A stretch of DNA of 64,000 bases. Origin: Sphagnum magellanicum. Its lineage: Eukaryota > Streptophyta > Sphagnopsida > Sphagnales > Sphagnaceae. The stretch covers positions 14,138,501-14,202,500 of the forward strand of contig CM038925.1 in NCBI GenBank assembly GCA_021904315.1, in the 5' to 3' direction. Below, piece by piece: positions 24,934 to 36,601 of the stretch (within the stretch, counting starts at the first letter, position 1; the number at the start of each line of letters is the position of its first letter). The notes beneath the pieces are model-generated. The model ran no database searches and was not told where the DNA came from. It saw nothing but the letters and a program-made list of their open reading frames with translations. The translations under genes were made by a program, and so were the position numbers.

Positions 24934-25312
24934 ATTGTGTGAATTTGGACATCGATGGTACCTAGCATTGTGGTGATGTTGGTGGTACACAGGGTGCTAA
25001 CACCAAGTGTGAAGGCAACTTTAGATTCATTCTAGAGTAGCTTAAGGGACTTTGGCCCCTAAGTAGTAGGTCTATCTTTATATGAGGATTTTTGAAAAGA
25101 TGGTATTTTGGCTTGTGTTGAAACATGAGATAAGTTATAGAGTAGCTTGAAGGATTTTGGTTTCTTTTAGAGGATATTTTTTAAGATTGTATATTTGGCA
25201 TGATGAAATATTTGAGTAACTTCCATAATTCTTCTTTTGCGTTAAGATACTTTTTAATGTAAATGGCAAGGCCACAGTGTGACACACTCCTTTGTTTTGC
25301 GATGATATCAAA

Positions 25313-25500
25313 ATGGCTCATTGGAAAGGGAGGCACTCCATGACACAACTTCTCCATTGGTTGCATGGAAATTCTATTCCTAAAATTGGCTGCCACTATT
25401 TTTGGCTGGCTCATTGGAAATGGAGGCACTCCATGACACAACTTCTCATTGGTTGCCTGGAAATTCTATCCCTAAAATTGACTCCCACTATTTTTAGGAA
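25313..25500 (+). repeat. about 93-bp tandem duplication
   Basis: Two copies of a unit starting GGCTCATTGGAAA and containing 'ggaggcactccatgacacaa' and 'cccactatttttagg'-like ends lie back to back, differing by a few substitutions and one 1-base indel. Confidence 0.85.
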
Positions 25501-25818
25501 GGGCTAGGTGCCATCAATGTAAGGGCCCTTCCCAAGAACACACTACCTCTATTCATGTGAAAGAACAATAACTACCCTAGAAATAATGTACATATTGGGG
25601 ACCACCACATGGGTCAACATGGCGTGTTGTGTGCAACAAGCGAAACAAAGCTGTAGTTTGTTTTTTTTTTTAATGTCAAAGCTCAAAACTTGTCTCAAAT
25701 TTTGGAATTCCAAAGATCACATTTGTGGGCATTTGAAGAAGGCAATCACTCTTTTTGGATCTAGAGGGAAAGAAGTTGTTGTTCATCATTGAATGTGAAG
25801 AGTTGATGGTCTAAAAAG

Positions 25819-27911
25819 ATGCATTCTTTCATGCTCCACAGAGTTTTAGTAGTAGTAGTAGTAGTAGTAGCGTTGCTGTTGGTGTGTATGCTGCAGGCTG
25901 ATGCTGCAAGTGGCACAAGGAGAATCCTTGAAGAACCCAAAATCAGATTCAAAACAGAGTACCCATTTGGAGGTAGAAACTCTTTTGCAAACCAGGAATT
26001 TCATGTCAAAGCGGATGGTGGTGGTGATGAAAAATCTGGAGAAGAACCAGGAGGCACAAATAGCAGACCTTTGATTGGAATTCTGTCACAACCCACATGC
26101 GGCGAAAAGACGAAAGAATCTGAGAGAAACTGGGACTCCGCTTCTTCTTCTTCCAACAGTTCTTGTATAGCTGCATCATACGTCAAGTTTGTGGAATCTG
26201 GAGGAGCAAGAGCTGTTCCCATTCTGTACAATGAACCTGAACACTCACTCATCCAGGTTTGTCTCCTGCAAATTTCCAATTCCTTTTGTTCAGAAATAGG
26301 GTTTACCCTCTTGCCTTTCTCCTGAGCGCCTCACTGTTGCTACATATAATTTCACTGCTCCTACCTGGACAGGTACTATAATTACTCTCAAATCTAGATT
26401 TAATAAAATTTCCTTACTTTGCAGATACCACTAGGAAAGAGGGGTTTGGGGGTGAAAGGAGACCAAAAGACAGGGTGAAGACAGGGTGACTTTAAGGAAA
26501 ATTCTATTATATCTCCAAAGCCATCTGCTTTCTGAAAAACCCGAAAAGCAGTAATGTACTACTACTACCTGTAGAACAAGAAGAAGCTTGACAGAACCGG
26601 GTTATGAAATATTCAACTCCCAAATTGAGAGAAGCAGAGTCAAAATTTGCAAATTTTCCAGAAAAACTTGAGTTCTTGTTTCTCGAGCGTTCTGGGAATA
26701 TTTATGTGCTGCACATAACGAGTTTCATTGCAAATGCAACAACACCCATCTCCACATTTCCTTCTACAATTCAGCAAAACATGACTGCAAATTGGAGGCA
26801 GAAAATGTGTATCACAGCAGTGGCTACTGCTACTGCAATATACATGTGTTTCTGCAAACTCTTGAAAGCTCTTTCTCCCTTCTTCTTCCATTTTTCAATG
26901 TTAGTAATATATGTATACTTTGATTCAGAAGATGGAGCAAATTATTACTATTATTGTTGGTGTTTACATAAATTATTATTCTTTGTTTGTTGAATACATG
27001 TATGTTGAAACCAACTGGGCTCACAAAGTTTGTGGGTTTGCAAATTACCATGTGCAGAAATTTGCTGCAATCAATGGAATTCTATTTCCAGGAGGTGCAA
27101 CAAGTTTGAAGGGGGGCCCATTTTATCAAACTGCTGAAAAGCTCTTCAATGTACAAACTACAAACCCTGACTCCTTCTTGCTCTGCTAATACATACTAAA
27201 GGAAATTGGAAATTGATGCAAATGCGTGTGCATCTGGAAGACCTTGCTGTAATATTGAGTAGTAGTTGGTGATATGAGTTTTTCGGACTTACAATAACCC
27301 ATGAACTCAGAAAAACTCATATCACCAACTACTAGACAAATTTGATACCTATCAAAGTTTGGATTGTTTTTAGCACAATTCACAGCAAACTTGGAGTTCA
27401 TACTACAAATTGGGTGGTTGTTTCTATATTGCAGATGGTCATTGAAGCAAATGAGAGAGGAGACTACTTCCCACTGTATGGCGTGTGTCTTGGATTTGAG
27501 CTTCTCACCGTTCTTGTTACTCAGGTACATTCACTTATTCTAGCTCAAGAACTTTTAAGTTCAGCATTAAATTTGCTTCCAGCATAAAAACAGAGAATTT
27601 GGATTCTTCTCGTGTCCAAATTTTGCACACTTGCAAAAAGCATGAACACAATTATGTAAGGAGATAATTGCTTGCAGGATTTATATATACCCCAGACTTT
27701 ATGTGTAGCAGGCAATGTAACCCAATTACTGGCCAAGTATTCATGCAGAACCACAGTATACTTGAACAATTTGATGCTAAGCACCGACCCGCGCCTCTCC
27801 TATTTCTTGGTGATTGGGTGAAGAACCACAGCATTTTTCAGTGGTAATTACAAGATGCCCCCGCCTTTCTCCTCACCATCCTCTGTTCTGTTTTCTGCTG
27901 TGAGAAAGACC

Positions 27912-27952
<41 letters not shown>

Positions 27953-29964
27953 ATTTTAAAAATATAATTTAGTACTTGAATAGATCTCTTACAGGCAGTG
28001 CCACAAGAGAGGAGATTTCCATATTGTGATTGCGTTGGTGCTTTGCAGGGTTCCACAAGAAGTTGTTGACAAGCTGAGTGAACAATCACTTGCAATGGAA
28101 AATCACCAAATGGGAATCTCTCCAGAGAGGTGGTTTTCCAACAAGCTTCTCACTGACTTCTTCCAAGTGCTGACACTCACCCCAGACCACAATGGAAAGG
28201 TTTTCTTCCTCCTGCACAAAATCACCCATTTCCCTCAAATCACTAATTTCACTCAAATCACTAATTTCACTCTTCACCTCGTGAAACAATGTTGCATGTT
28301 AAAATGGAAACCATGGAATTCCTACTGTCTTTGCTTTTGCAGAAGTGGTGCATTTTGTTTCCAAATTTTGCTCATGCATGCTACATTAAAAATAGCAAAG
28401 TTGCTCACTTGTACGTTTTTCTTGCAAATCTCAGATGTATATTTCAACTGTGACAAGTCCAAAATACCCCATTTTTGGAGTGCAATGGCACCCAGAGGTA
28501 CCTGCAATTTCACTAGTTTTGTGTCCCTCAAATTGAGTTCTGGTTTAAGAAAAGATTTCACATAATCATCTCATGTACTTTCATTTGGGCCTACTTTGAG
28601 ACATGAGAATCAGAGTGTTTCTACCCGCAATATTAGTAGTTCTTAATCCTCGATTTAGGTTCTCATTTCAGGAAATATTTTTTGCATATATATTAGAGAA
28701 ATCCACAAAGTCACCCTGTCTTCACCCTGTCTTTGGGCGTCCTTTCAACCCCTAACCCCTCTTTTAGTGGTATCTGTAAAAGTAATGAAATTTTACTAAA
28801 TCTCAGTATGAAATGTCGAAACTCAGTTAACGAAATGCTGAATCTCAGCATTTAATGCACAAGGTTCGAGAAGAATTATAGTAGCTGTACAGGTAAGAGC
28901 AGTGAAAATCTACGTAGCAGCAGTGGAGGCGCTCAGGAAAAAAGAAAGACAGGGTGAAACTCAGGAATCGTCAAAATTGATGGTTTTCTGAGTTTCACCC
29001 CCCATTGAATGCTAATGTACTTTTTTGCAGGTTTTTTTTAAAATCTTACCCTGTGTATGACCAAACTCAGGGTATTGGTGCTGTCTTTTCCTGACTTTAC
29101 AGATATCTCTATTGTATTTATGTATTTGAGTTTGGGCATACTTTAAATTATTAAATTATTGCATTTTTTTTAATTATTTATTTATATAATTTATCTCTGG
29201 ATTCCTTTTGCCAGAAAAATTTGTTTGAGTGGGGTGATCCTACAATACCTCACACTGCAGATGCTGTCCAACTTTCTCAAGGCATCAGCAACTATCTTAT
29301 CAGGTGTTTAGCTATTGACCCACCACCGAGTGTGTAATTTTCTGTGCATTTTGGGTGAGGCTGGTTTATTATACACTTGTGCATAAAAGTGGATTTGATG
29401 AGCTTTGCTGCAAGGATATGATAATGATACAATTGTTTTTCATGCAAGAGACCAAATTACTCTTTTGTACTTGAAGGAATTCATATAACAGTATCCTTCA
29501 AATGGATCCAATCACAGCTAATGGAAAGGTCTAATATCTTACGATTTCGGGTTGAGTTTGGTATGATAACACTTGAATAATTTTTCTTGAAATTCTGAAA
29601 TTACACCATAAAGGTTTGAGGTAAGGTTTAGGGTGCAAGCATGAGTGGTGGTGCTGCTGCTGCTGACTTGCATGATTGGTTGTTGCAGTGAGGCACGCAA
29701 GTCTCAACACAAGCCCATCTCAATTGATCAGGAACGTGAATTGATGTTCTACAACTACAAGCCCTCCTATACAAACAAAGACGGGTATGGCTTCAAAAAA
29801 TTTGGGTCCAGGTCTTTTATTGTCTTTATGTATAAATTATGTTCATTCTTCCCATACATATTGCAGCAATTCACTTGTTGAAAGTTTAATAATTTGTCCG
29901 TGTAACTGTTGTCATGATCTGCAGGCATGGACTTTTTGAGCAAGAATATTGGTTTGATTTATAG
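25819..29964 (+). CDS. GGH: gamma-glutamyl hydrolase (folate polyglutamate hydrolase)
   Basis: The enzyme removes gamma-linked glutamates from folate polyglutamates, in the vacuole in plants. Nine exons join in frame to 393 residues: 25819-26256, 27058-27150, 27435-27524, 27749-27843, 28049-28199, 28435-28497, 29215-29303, 29689-29811 and 29925-29964. The N-terminus is a signal peptide with a seven-valine run. The class I amidotransferase fold is clear: [20 protein letters not shown], the nucleophile Cys in YGVCLGFE (exon 3) and the catalytic His in FGVQWHPE (exon 6). KNLFEWGD follows, then a C-terminal NEAR-like [10 protein letters not shown] and the family's FEQEYWFD ending on the last exon. 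The length is slightly above plant GGHs because of a Gly/Glu-rich spacer after the signal peptide. The intron 8 donor (AG|GTCTTT) is weak; reading through it would give a longer, unrelated tail. Confidence 0.95.
25850..25871 (+). repeat. (GTA)n microsatellite in GGH signal-peptide codons
   Basis: Seven GTA/GTT codons in a row encode the valine run of the GGH signal peptide, so repeat-length change would directly alter the hydrophobic core. Confidence 0.85.
26310..26510 (+). repeat. dispersed repeat in GGH intron 1 (inverted partner in intron 6)
   Basis: It contains 'cctgagcgcctca', 'cactgctcctacctg', 'cagataccacta', 'aaagaggggtt' and 'gacagggtgaagacagggtg'. The same phrases occur in the same order on the minus strand at 28950-28700. 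This copy lacks about 55 bases present in the other. No coding capacity; possibly a MITE or SINE family. Confidence 0.8.
27260..27334. repeat. perfect 25-bp inverted repeat (hairpin) in GGH intron 2
   Basis: 27260-27284 and 27310-27334 are exact reverse complements over 25 bp (the left arm starts TAGTAGTTGGTGATATGAG), with a 25-base spacer. It lies between exons 2 and 3. No flanking target duplication was recognised. Either strand would fold to a strong stem-loop when transcribed. Confidence 0.9.
27915..27950. repeat. (GT)n microsatellite in GGH intron 4
   Basis: About 18 uninterrupted GT units. Confidence 0.95.
28700..28950 (-). repeat. dispersed repeat in GGH intron 6 (inverted partner of intron 1 copy)
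   Basis: On the minus strand it reads 'cctgagcgcctcca', 'cactgctcttacctg', 'cagataccacta', 'aaagaggggttag' and 'gacagggtgaagacagggtg', colinear with 26310-26510. It carries an extra internal segment of about 55 bases around 28800-28860. Confidence 0.8.
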
Positions 29965-30796
29965 CTTATGGGTTGTGCATTTGATCTTGCAAAATATTTC
30001 CACATGATTCACAATCATACCCACTCTCTCCACAATTTGTGACTGAGTGAGTCCTTCAGAAGTACAGATTGGATCAGACAACAGGAGATTCCCAATCATT
30101 GACAATTTGGTTATTTTGCAATTGACGAAGCAAATATTTGAGCTTTACATTTGAAATTGAGAATTACCATTAGCTTGGTCATGTACTTTTGTGCTACAAT
30201 AATTAAATTTGGACTATGGCTTGATGTCAAAATTTTCAACTTAGGACTGTCAAAGACGGGGTTCAGCCTGCACTTGCCTGTGAGTTCCACCAGCCAATCA
30301 AAGATAAATCTGCACAGGCTGGGCCCAGCAAACATCTGTGTATAAAAAGGATGTTCAATATTTTCCCACAGTTCTGTTTGAAAACAAAATCTGCACATGG
30401 GCCCTCATATACTGATTTGGCCCTGTCCAAATCAAACCCATTAAGGATGATCCAATGGCACACAACGTCATGTAGCAATACTATTACAATATACACACAA
30501 GCAAGATTATTGCATACAAATTGATGCAACTGGACATCACAAATTCCTCAGCACACTTGTGACAATTGAACTCTCGCCACAGAACAGAACATGTTAATCA
30601 CCAAAAGGATCAACCACCTTACAGCAATGATCATGCTCTGAACCTCTTTACCTTTCAGAACACCTACACACTTTGTTTCATAGCCAATGAAGTTCATAAC
30701 TCGTTCAAAACTGAAACAACCAATAAGTTGTAATACTCTTAAAAGACAACAGGAACTCAAAATTTGAGTTTATGAAGCTTATGAACCTGTCAACAT
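29965..30796. other. spacer between GGH and RPL6 (tail-to-tail)
   Basis: The interval contains the two convergent 3' ends. Open frames at 30111-30760 on both strands show no motif and are judged non-coding. Confidence 0.5.
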
Positions 30797-32472
30797 TCAG
30801 AAGACCAATTCATGTGGCTTCACACCAGATTTCAAGCTAAATCTAGATGCCAAGTAAGACTTCAACTCAGGGACTGCTTCAATGAGAGGCACCAGCTTGG
30901 CATCAATAGTCTTCTGATCCTCTATCTTCTCCAGTGGCAAGCTCTTCTCCTCCTCCTGCAAGAAATAGAAAAGCTGCCATAAGACTCATGCAACAACAAC
31001 TAGACAACTACAATGTAAGAAAAGACAGAAGATGTCTAACGAAACAAGATCTAGATCCAAAGCACACTGAGCATGCAATAATTTGTATCTTTGATAGGAC
31101 CATGAAAGAGTCTCACCTCCTTCTCAGCTTCAAAAAACTGAGACTCTCCTTTCTTCTTCTTGGTCACTTCCCTCTTGAAGTATGCATCAGAATACTTGGC
31201 AACATCCACAGCACTAATGTCAACCTTGGTGGAGGTAGCAATCACATATGCCTGATTGACTCGCTTCAAAGGGACACCATTCACCTTGAAAGGTCCTGCA
31301 CAAATCAATACATCCAAAAGCAAAAACAATGAGCACTAACAAGCAATCACTTCATGGCAATAAACAGAAGTACATCTACAAACTCCAGACTTTACAGCCA
31401 AAAAAAAAAAAAAGAACAAAAATAAATCTCATGAATATCAATAAATCTTACTTCAAAAATGAAGAGTTATGTGGCAGATATTCCTTGGTACACATGCTGT
31501 AACATACTGAGACATACTGAGAAATAACATGTGTTATAGGGAACTCCTGGGTCCACTTTATTACTGCATCACAGAAGAAAATGTGCCACACATACATACC
31601 TGTGACCAAAAGAAGACCTGACTCCAACTGCTTTAAGAACACTACTCGCTTTCCCTTGAAATGACCAGCAAGTAGAATGAGGATGGTCCCTGCAGAGATG
31701 CTGGACCTGATGGAACCAAGGATGAAGAAAAAGACAGCACAACACCACGTCAAAATGACAAGCATTGTCGGACATATTGCAAGTGCTCCATCTCTTGAAC
31801 AACAAAGAACCCTGCTACTATCACAGTAGCTTCTTGACTAGCATTATGTATGTAATGGCTATTCCCTCATTTTCTCTATCCAATGCTCTCTCACTGGAAA
31901 CCTGAATCATGAGATGGACGACCTAACTCCCTTCCCGACACATCAATCGATATTCTTGTTTCATTCGAGTTTTCAATTGCATTCGACGCAAACAATTCAG
32001 CAAGCGACAAATTCTCTGAAAACATGCGATGAAGGATCAAAACTCTCGGAGGCACAAGAGCGCCTGGGAAGGCAAGGATGTGTCAGAAAGCATCAGAACT
32101 GATAAGGAGAACACAGACTAAACATCAACGTTCCAAAAGCTTGATTTGACTTCCACAGAACCAGATTCTTGTCACGAAGAGACAGAAAAGAAGAGGATGG
32201 GGGGGTAAACAATCTCAGACTCGCCTGAGCTTCGGTGGATTGATAACCTTGTTCTTGTGCAAGGGTTTCGGCACATCATCCGCGGGGTAGAACTTGGGAG
32301 CTCGCACAGGAGCTACTTCCGCAGCGACCGTCTTCTCGTGCGTGGGGAAAGAGCCTCCGTTCTTATCCTTGATTGCCCACAAGCCACGCTTGTGGTACAT
32401 CTTGGACCTACCATATCGCCCCACTCCCCTCACCACGTCCTTGTTCCTACTCGCTCTCAATGTCTTCACCAT
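30797..32472 (-). CDS. RPL6: 60S ribosomal protein L6 (eL6)
   Basis: Structural protein of the large ribosomal subunit. Four exons on the minus strand join in frame to 230 residues: 32472-32225, 31706-31600, 31295-31117 and 30955-30797 (TGA). The order matches plant eL6: [42 protein letters not shown], then the KOW-like core [40 protein letters not shown], an acidic/basic linker and the C-terminus [20 protein letters not shown]. The start at 32472 ([10 protein letters not shown]) fits family length; the frame is open upstream but that part is not eL6-like. Intron 1 only keeps frame if its donor is AG|GCGAGT (GC-AG), giving KLRSSISAG. Three telo-boxes lie just upstream. Confidence 0.97.
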
Positions 32473-32582
32473 CGTGACAGAGAACGCACACGCACGCACG
32501 CACTCACTCACGTCGGAGCGTCGTCGGCGATGGCGGCAGAGATGCAAAGAGCTTTCCAAAGAGAAGACGGATACAGACAACC

Positions 32583-32658
32583 AAACCCTAAACCTCGCTC
32601 TTTCTCCCCCCCACCCCCTACTATCCAAACCCTAAAAGACGCCCTAAAAGAAACCCTA
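32583..32658 (-). promoter_or_regulatory. three telo-box motifs upstream of RPL6
   Basis: AAACCCTA on the plus strand at 32583-32590, 32627-32634 and 32651-32658, about 110-185 bases before the RPL6 start codon. This is a typical plant ribosomal-protein promoter arrangement. Confidence 0.65.
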
Positions 32659-33112
32659 AATTGACCTCCAAAGTATCCAAAAGTCCAAATTTCAAATGAG
32701 TTTTTGTGTATAAGAATGCATAACCTACTTGGATGAAAATTTCAAGCATCCAAATAGGGTTTCTTGTTAAGGATTTTGTGATGTGAGCACAAGGACAATC
32801 ATCCATAAAATAATTTAGCCAAATCTGGCTACATATTAGATATCAACAATGTTCAGAAAAAACACAATCCTTCAATGTTCTTGGCTACCTTTTGCAAACA
32901 ATCATCCCAATTTTATTTTTTTCATTAACCAGCTTGGTCAATAATCTACCTATGAATTTGTTAGTAGACTTAGCTTATCCATTCCCCTGTGGACAATATG
33001 CATTAGAACTAACATGCTTTAACAAAAATAGTTCTATGAGATATTTTATTATGTCATTGATGAAATGTACTCCTTGATTTGTAATTATGGTCAATGGACA
33101 TATAAATCTGGT

Positions 33113-33466
33113 CTAAGTATATTCATACAAAAATTTGGCTATAACTACTACAGTATTGAATCTAAATACCTTTGCTTCTACCCACTTGGTTGCATAATCT
33201 ATAGCTACCAAAATGTATTTGTTTCTTGTTAGTTTGCTTGTTGGTTTGATTGGACATATAAAATTTAGACCCCATTTCATAGAAGGTTCCTTTGGAAATG
33301 TTGTTACCAACTTGGCCAATTTCTTTATTTTGAGTCCTCTAATTTTTTGACAACTATCACAACTTTTGCAAAAGTCATGAGTATCCTTGAATAAAGTTGG
33401 CCACCAATATCTTGCATCCAAAATTTTCTTTGCAATAATATTTGCAACAAAATGTCTTCTAGCCAC
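33113..33466 (-). pseudogene. gypsy integrase fragment
   Basis: The zinc-binding region is visible as [20 protein letters not shown], then [12 protein letters not shown]. The start of the catalytic core follows ([11 protein letters not shown] in place of the usual W-x-x-D, then [16 protein letters not shown]). Integrase-like sequence continues with stops to about 32880 (YYPQGNG-like phrase). Confidence 0.8.
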
Positions 33467-33604
33467 TTTTTCATGCAGCTCCTTAAGAATAATCTATGCT
33501 TCTGAAGTGGTTGAATATCTACGCAATTTATTGTCTTGTCCCACTTTATACAAATTTCCTTATTTCAAAATAAAAGGTTCTACCTTTCTGGCCAACTTCT
33601 ATTT

Positions 33605-33949
33605 TTAAATTAGGTTTAAAGTTTTTAGTATCCGACTTGATTTTAAATAGGTTTTCATTTCTTGCATCCATATAGGTTTCATAGAAAATAATGATGCATT
33701 CACAGTCTGATTTGGGACACCCAATGGTTTTAAACAATTTGGCAATTTGGATAAAACATCAACAACTACATATGTTCTATCAAGTTTGTAAACTACTATG
33801 AACTCATATTCTAAGAATAACAACCATCTTGTTATCCTTTTTGACACCTGTGGTTTGTTGACCAAATACATTAAAGCCATATGGTCTACATAAAAAACAA
33901 ATTTGTTTCCCACTAAAAATTGTCTGAACTTATGCAAAGCATGAACCAT
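33605..33949 (-). pseudogene. gypsy RNase H fragment
   Basis: Reads VHALHKFRQFLVGNKFVFYV DH, then LMYLVNKPQVSKRITRW, LEYEFIVVYK and DVLSKLPN. These correspond to the typical 'H-K-R-Y-L-G..F..DH..L..L..K....R..RW...L.E(Y/F)' RNase H region of Ty3/gypsy elements. Catalytic residues upstream lie in broken frames. Confidence 0.8.
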
Positions 33950-34644
33950 TACTAAGGTTTCTCTTTTTGTAGTAGTATACTTTTGTTATTTTTTATTGAA
34001 CAATTTAGAAGCATATACTATAGGATGGTCATACTTACTAGTTGGGGTTTTTTGCCAACATTGCACCCATTGCCAACAATGATGCATTTGTGTGCACATC
34101 AAACTCCAATTTCCAATTTTGAGGTATTAAAATTGGTGCTTCCATGTACTTCTGTTTGATCTGATCCCAAGCTTCTTGACAGTTTGTGGTCTAAATAAAA
34201 GGTTTTGTTTTCCCCATCAACTTGGTGATTGGTGCCATGATAAAGGCAAAGTTCTTGATGAATCATCTATAAAACTGAACCATACCATTAAAAACCTAAA
34301 TTTGTTGTGGATTGGTAGGTACTGGCATATTCACTATTACTAGAATCTTCTTAGGGTCCTTGAAAACTATGAACCTTAAATTTAGTCCTGAAAATATCAT
34401 GAAAACACATTTATCTGGGTTAAGATTAATTCTATATTCCTTGCATTTCTAAAAGCGAAATATGAACTTCATCAAATAACTCTTCATATCATTATAAACT
34501 GTGAAGTCATCTGAAAATATCTTCATGAACTGGTCTAAATACTCTCTAAAAGCTATACTAACTACTTTATAAAAAGTCGATGGCCCATTTTTGACACCAA
34601 ATGGCATCACCATCTAAACAAAAGTTCCCTAATTTGTTACAAAA

Positions 34645-35547
34645 TGTCAAAACCCTAACATTGGGTTCATGACTAAATGTGAAATGCAAGGGCCCATGAG
34701 GCCAAAAATGTGTGTAGGTGTGAAACATACTTTCACAAATGGGGGAGAATGCTAGGGATGAAGCCCAATGATTCCCAAGTGCACTCCCACTTTGGGAATT
34801 GCACTTGTGTGGGAGTTGCGAACATTTGGTTGGAAAGGCAAACAAACACCAAATTGGGCCCCCATGACACCATTAGAAAGGTCCTAAAACATAGATGCTT
34901 AAGGTGCTATTTCATTCTTCATTTAGACTTGATTTGCATGAATTATGATCAAAAGAAAAGGCAAGAGTCAAATTAAAATTTTGACTCTCGATCACAAATC
35001 CCTTGAAAGCAAGGGTCAAATGAAGTCCTATTAAGGCATGTTTTACACCATTCAAAAGATCATTTTGAGGGCTACAAAATATTATCCTCGCATTTTCAAA
35101 AAAAATTTAATTTAAAAAAGATATGAGCGTCCAAAGTTTTGGTACAACAAGAGTCCCAATTTTGGAACTCCCACTTGGGAGTCCTAGGGAAAGGTGACAT
35201 TTGGATATAGTCCCTATAGAAAGGCATAAAGTATACTATAGCGAGGGGAGTGGTGCCTCCTCCCAAAGGTTGTGGGTCGTGTAAAGCTTGTGTTTGAGGT
35301 TGTTGTTAAGTTTGTCGCATCACTTCCATTCAACTTGCACTAACCGCCCTCTTTTCTTGGTTGTGCAAGTTGACCTCATCTTGAATTCTCACTTGTGGGT
35401 TTGTCTTAGTCCCATCCCAAAGTTCTAGCATGCCCTCCTACCCCCAAAATGTTGTGAGTTAGGGAGCATGCCCCAATTCTCTTCTTCTTACGCTATTCGG
35501 CTCTAGGACTCGCCTTTGGGTCATTTGAAGAGTTCGGGGGTGTGTCA
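34645..35547. mobile_element. 903-bp solo LTR inserted in the gypsy RT
   Basis: The insert begins TGTCAAAACCC and ends GGGGTGTGTCA (TG...CA termini). It is flanked by a perfect 5-bp duplication, CAAAA, at 34640-34644 and 35548-35552. If the insert and one duplicate are skipped, the surrounding RT reading frame resumes exactly at the correct codon. No internal coding region, PBS or second LTR is seen, so a solo LTR left by LTR-LTR recombination is the simplest reading. Confidence 0.85.
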
Positions 35548-35551
35548 CAAA

Positions 35552-35990
35552 AGTTGTTTTGTATGTATCGTCAAGGGTTATAAAAATCTGATGGCATCTT
35601 AAATATCCATCTTAAATGAATGAGCTTCATACCTTGTTATAGTGTTCAGTACCTCATTAGAAAATGGCAAAGGATAAGGAATTTTTTGGTTATTTTATTG
35701 AGCTTCCTAAAATCCACACAAATTTTCAATTTACCATTCTTTTTAAGCACTACCACTATGGGTGATAACCATGTAATCTCTTCTTCTGGTTGAATAAACC
35801 CAATTGTTAATAATTTGTCAATGTCATGTTTGACCACCTCAACATAATTAGGGTTCAATTTGTATCTTGCTTGATGTGTTGGTGGAATTGAAGTATCTAA
35901 TTTAATTATGTGTTGAGCCAATTCTGGAGGTATGCCTTTCAGATCTTTGTAAGTATAAATAAATACATCCTTAAACTCTTTAAGTAGTAT
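35552..35990 (-). pseudogene. gypsy reverse transcriptase, N-terminal part
   Basis: Open from 35921 to 35646: AQHIIKLDTSIPPTHQARYK, LTIGFIQPEEEITWLSPIVV and KNGKLKICVDFRKLNKITKK, the classic RT domain 1-2 signature. It then decays, reaching the solo LTR at 35547. The C-terminal RT part resumes at 34644 with the MPFGVKNGPS motif and runs in broken frames to about 34200; the YADD-like catalytic site is altered (SDDF). Confidence 0.85.
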
Positions 35991-36097
35991 CTAAAATTCC
36001 TCAACATTTTGTTTTATTAATTGTGAATTAACCTTGATGTATTGTGGATTTGCCTATGTGCCAAGATTCAACTTAACAAGATGTTCTTTAGTCAAAG

Positions 36098-36601
36098 TCG
36101 AGGTTACTACTCAACAAATTAAAATACAAAGGCCTATTAAGTATTCAAGTCATATTTATGGTGACACTAAACATAAGATCGTAGATTGTCTTAAGTACAA
36201 TGATATGCAAAGTATGTTTAAGAACAAAGGAGTGAAGCCAACAAATAAATAAGTTGTGGTAAAACCCAAGGTTTCAAATCCTTTAGTCCATGTGGTGGAC
36301 ATGAATATGGCCATCACCAAGAGCAAAGTTACTAAAGAACATGTGTTTAAGGATAAAAAACCAATCAAAAAGAAGTTTGCTACTAATTGGGAAGAGGAAA
36401 AAAGACTACAACAATCTTTTATCAAAATTATACATGAGATGTAAATAAAAGACCCATCAAAAAATCTAATTCCAAAGGAGAAAACACATTGGAGTACAAG
36501 TTGGGTAGGATTGTAAGAATATGAGGTGTCCACATAACCAATCATATCACAAAGTTTGTTTGATAGTCCTATCAATAGAATTATGTCCATGGAAAGAATA
36601 T
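36098..36601 (+). repeat. long inverted repeat, left arm (504 bp)
   Basis: This arm is the reverse complement of 37559-38062, with only one mismatch noticed near the inner end. It carries the gag-linker coding sequence in plus orientation (VKPKVSNPLVHVVDMNMAIT and onward), opposite to the host element. Host sequence is interrupted at about 36097. The inverted segment continues past the arm to about 36960-37005. Confidence 0.9.

Larger units (their letters stand above)
23716..25818. other. spacer upstream of GGH
   Basis: No gene recognised. It contains three local tandem duplications (about 24497-24630, 24877-24933 and 25313-25500). The last few hundred bases should include the GGH promoter; no canonical TATA box was confidently placed. 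Confidence 0.45.

Noticed and set aside
29761..29883. GGH ending by read-through past 29811 to a stop at about 29881
   Set aside because: The read-through tail is unrelated to the family, whereas splicing to 29925-29964 gives FEQEYWFD, matching the conserved GGH C-terminus.
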